32,597 nucleotides of DNA from DASXMX01 sp036794395 (lineage in GTDB: Bacteria > Planctomycetota > Phycisphaerae > Tepidisphaerales > Tepidisphaeraceae), in NCBI GenBank assembly GCA_036794395.1, contig DAIRGS010000048.1:1-32597 (forward strand), read 5' to 3'. Within the stretch, counting starts at the first letter, position 1. Every line of letters starts with the position of its first letter. The notes beneath the pieces were generated by a model, which searched no databases, was not told the origin of the DNA, and saw only the letters and a program-made list of their open reading frames with translations. Positions 31,403-32,597 of this stretch are shown in pieces. A program made the translations under genes and the position numbers.

Positions 31403-32234
31403 CTCCCGCCAGCCGCAACCTCGCCCGCGTGACTTGCGTTCGGGCAAAGTGCCGCCACAAAGACCTCACCCGGCCGCAACCAGCCAGTACGCCGCCGACG
31501 GTGACGAACCGCTGACCGTGACGGCGACGCTGGCGCTTGACGAGCCGTTTCGCTTCGACCGCGGCCTGGCAAAGCGCCTGCGGATGCGCGAGGTGAACGC
31601 AAAAGAGGCGTTTACGCTCCGCGACGGATCGGGCGGGTGGTTTCGGGCCAGTTTGAAGCAATACGACCCAAGGGGCGGGAGCGCCGTTGCGTACGAGCGG
31701 ATGAGCCGCTCGCCCGAGCCGATGATCGACCTCACCCTCGCGTGCGCGGTGCTCGCCCGGCAGCGCATGCACACGGTCGTGCAGAAAGCCACCGAACTGG
31801 GCGCGCGACGGATCGTCCCGCTCCTCACGGACCACTCCCTGCCACCCGAAGCGATCGAGCACGAGCAGGCCCACGCGTGGGCCGGGCACATCGCGCGGGC
31901 CGCGAGGCAGTGCCGGCGGTCGTCGCTTCCCCACCTGCTCGCGCCCGCCACGCTCGACGCGTTCCTCGCCTCGCCGCTGCTCGCCGCAGCCGACCTGCGC
32001 CTGTTCCTCGACGACCGCATCGACTCGACAATCCCCGCCCCACCCGAGCCGCCCAAGCGCATCATCCTCCTGGTCGGCCCCGAAGGCGGCTTCTCAGATG
32101 CCGAGCGCCACCGGCTCGCAGATCAGGCGCGCCCCTGGGTCCTCGGCGGCCGCGTCCTCCGCGCCGAAACCGCCGTCCTCGTCGGCCTCACCGCGGTGCA
32201 GATGATGTGGGGAGATCTTAAAGACGTCGGTTAA
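31377..32234 (+). CDS. rsmE: 16S rRNA (uracil(1498)-N3)-methyltransferase
   Basis: The product has 285 residues. An N-terminal PUA-like domain (FRFDRGLAKRLRMREVNAKEAFTLRDG) precedes the SPOUT/TrmD-like knot: TVVQKATELGARRIVPLL, LLVGPEGGFSDAE, and GGRVLRAETAVLVGLTAVQM. Those last two blocks bind SAM. RsmE methylates N3 of U1498 in the small-subunit rRNA. The first ~40 residues are a low-complexity addition, so the true start may be later; the ATG at 31377 and another at 31383 both overlap the DUF433 gene. It is a housekeeping gene, unlike most of its neighbours. Confidence 0.92.
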   Translation: MHMPRNDNDSRQPQPRPRDLRSGKVPPQRPHPAATSQYAADGDEPLTVTATLALDEPFRFDRGLAKRLRMREVNAKEAFTLRDGSGGWFRASLKQYDPRGGSAVAYERMSRSPEPMIDLTLACAVLARQRMHTVVQKATELGARRIVPLLTDHSLPPEAIEHEQAHAWAGHIARAARQCRRSSLPHLLAPATLDAFLASPLLAAADLRLFLDDRIDSTIPAPPEPPKRIILLVGPEGGFSDAERHRLADQARPWVLGGRVLRAETAVLVGLTAVQMMWGDLKDVG

Positions 32235-32597
32235 CCCGTCGTCGTGCAACCCGACCGCTCAGATATATGTATCTCAATACAACACCCGACCTTCACCACC
32301 CACGACCCAGACAAAAAGACCAGGAAACAACCGGACCACAAAAACTCACCTTCCCGCGACATTCCCTTCATGCTTTCGTGCCTATGCGCCTCCCTGCCTC
32401 CTCGTCTCCATTCCCCTCCGTCTCTAACTCGTTTATTTTGCGTTCCCCCCTCGCGCGCTGATCATTTCCAGCCAGCGCCACAATCCTAGACGACCACTCG
32501 TTTTAGCCGCACCCCAAAAAACCATGAGCGCGCCAGGAATCACCCAAAAAAACCCACTCACCCGGCCTCCACCCCCCCCTCGCCCCCAGCGTCCCGC
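32235..32597. other. Gene-free interval of 363 bases at the right end
   Basis: It is AC-rich on the plus strand, with a run of eight C near 32571. No credible gene, repeat or terminator was seen. The interval is cut by the window edge. Confidence 0.5.

Overview
The window looks like a draft or metagenome-assembled chromosome segment of a planctomycete, most likely of the Phycisphaerae type. The reasons are its content rather than any marker gene: a prepilin-like protein of the kind abundant in that phylum, two Gfo/Idh/MocA oxidoreductases, GH140-like and GH141-like secreted glycosidases, a secreted beta-propeller protein, a CHASE2 adenylate cyclase, an ECF-sigma-like protein with a membrane tail, and several families of dispersed palindromic repeats. 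A run of ten N at 9188-9197 shows that two contigs were joined inside the cyclase gene. No rRNA, tRNA or CRISPR array was seen.

Region 1 (1-12.4 kb) is chromosomal. It holds the sigma-like membrane protein, a CgeB-like glycosyltransferase candidate with a dispersed repeat inside its 3' end, a secreted beta-propeller protein, a solitary MoxR ATPase, a stand-alone CheY-like receiver, a repeat-rich gap at 7.1-7.6 kb, the prepilin-like protein, and the cyclase divergent from a GH140-like glycosidase.

Region 2 (12.4-20.2 kb) is an accessory island lying between two pairs of ACCACGGAT-type hairpins. It opens with a WYL-domain regulator. Four near-identical palindromes of the form C(C/T)GGAC(A/G)-N5-TGTCCG lie on the same strand at 12691, 15327, 16526 and 17949. 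One precedes the WYL gene; each of the others precedes a cassette whose main small gene encodes a 46-55 residue protein, and these three small proteins resemble each other. The payloads are a DUF429 (RNase H-like) protein with a Cys/His mini-protein, an RlmJ-like protein with degenerate methyltransferase motifs, a metallophosphoesterase in an ATGA-overlapping operon with two mini-proteins, and a possible second RNase-H-like protein. I propose a WYL-controlled multi-cassette regulon, perhaps a defence or mobile-element module. That role is inference. The island closes with a convergent GxxExxY (PDDEXK-like) and HigA-like antitoxin pair beside the second hairpin pair.

Region 3 (20.2-28.6 kb) is catabolic and envelope-related: two Gfo/Idh/MocA oxidoreductases, a minus-strand operon of lipoprotein, Rieske ferredoxin and lipid-anchored alpha/beta-hydrolase candidate, a truncated prepilin remnant below a GCTAAC palindrome, a GH141-like beta-helix enzyme with a C-terminal PDZ domain, and a secreted purple-acid-phosphatase-like enzyme. 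Region 4 (28.6-32.6 kb) holds a REP-associated (RAYT) transposase flanked by REP-like sequences, a predicted PDDEXK nuclease divergent from a small unknown protein, a DUF433 antitoxin-like protein overlapping rsmE, and a C-rich non-coding end.
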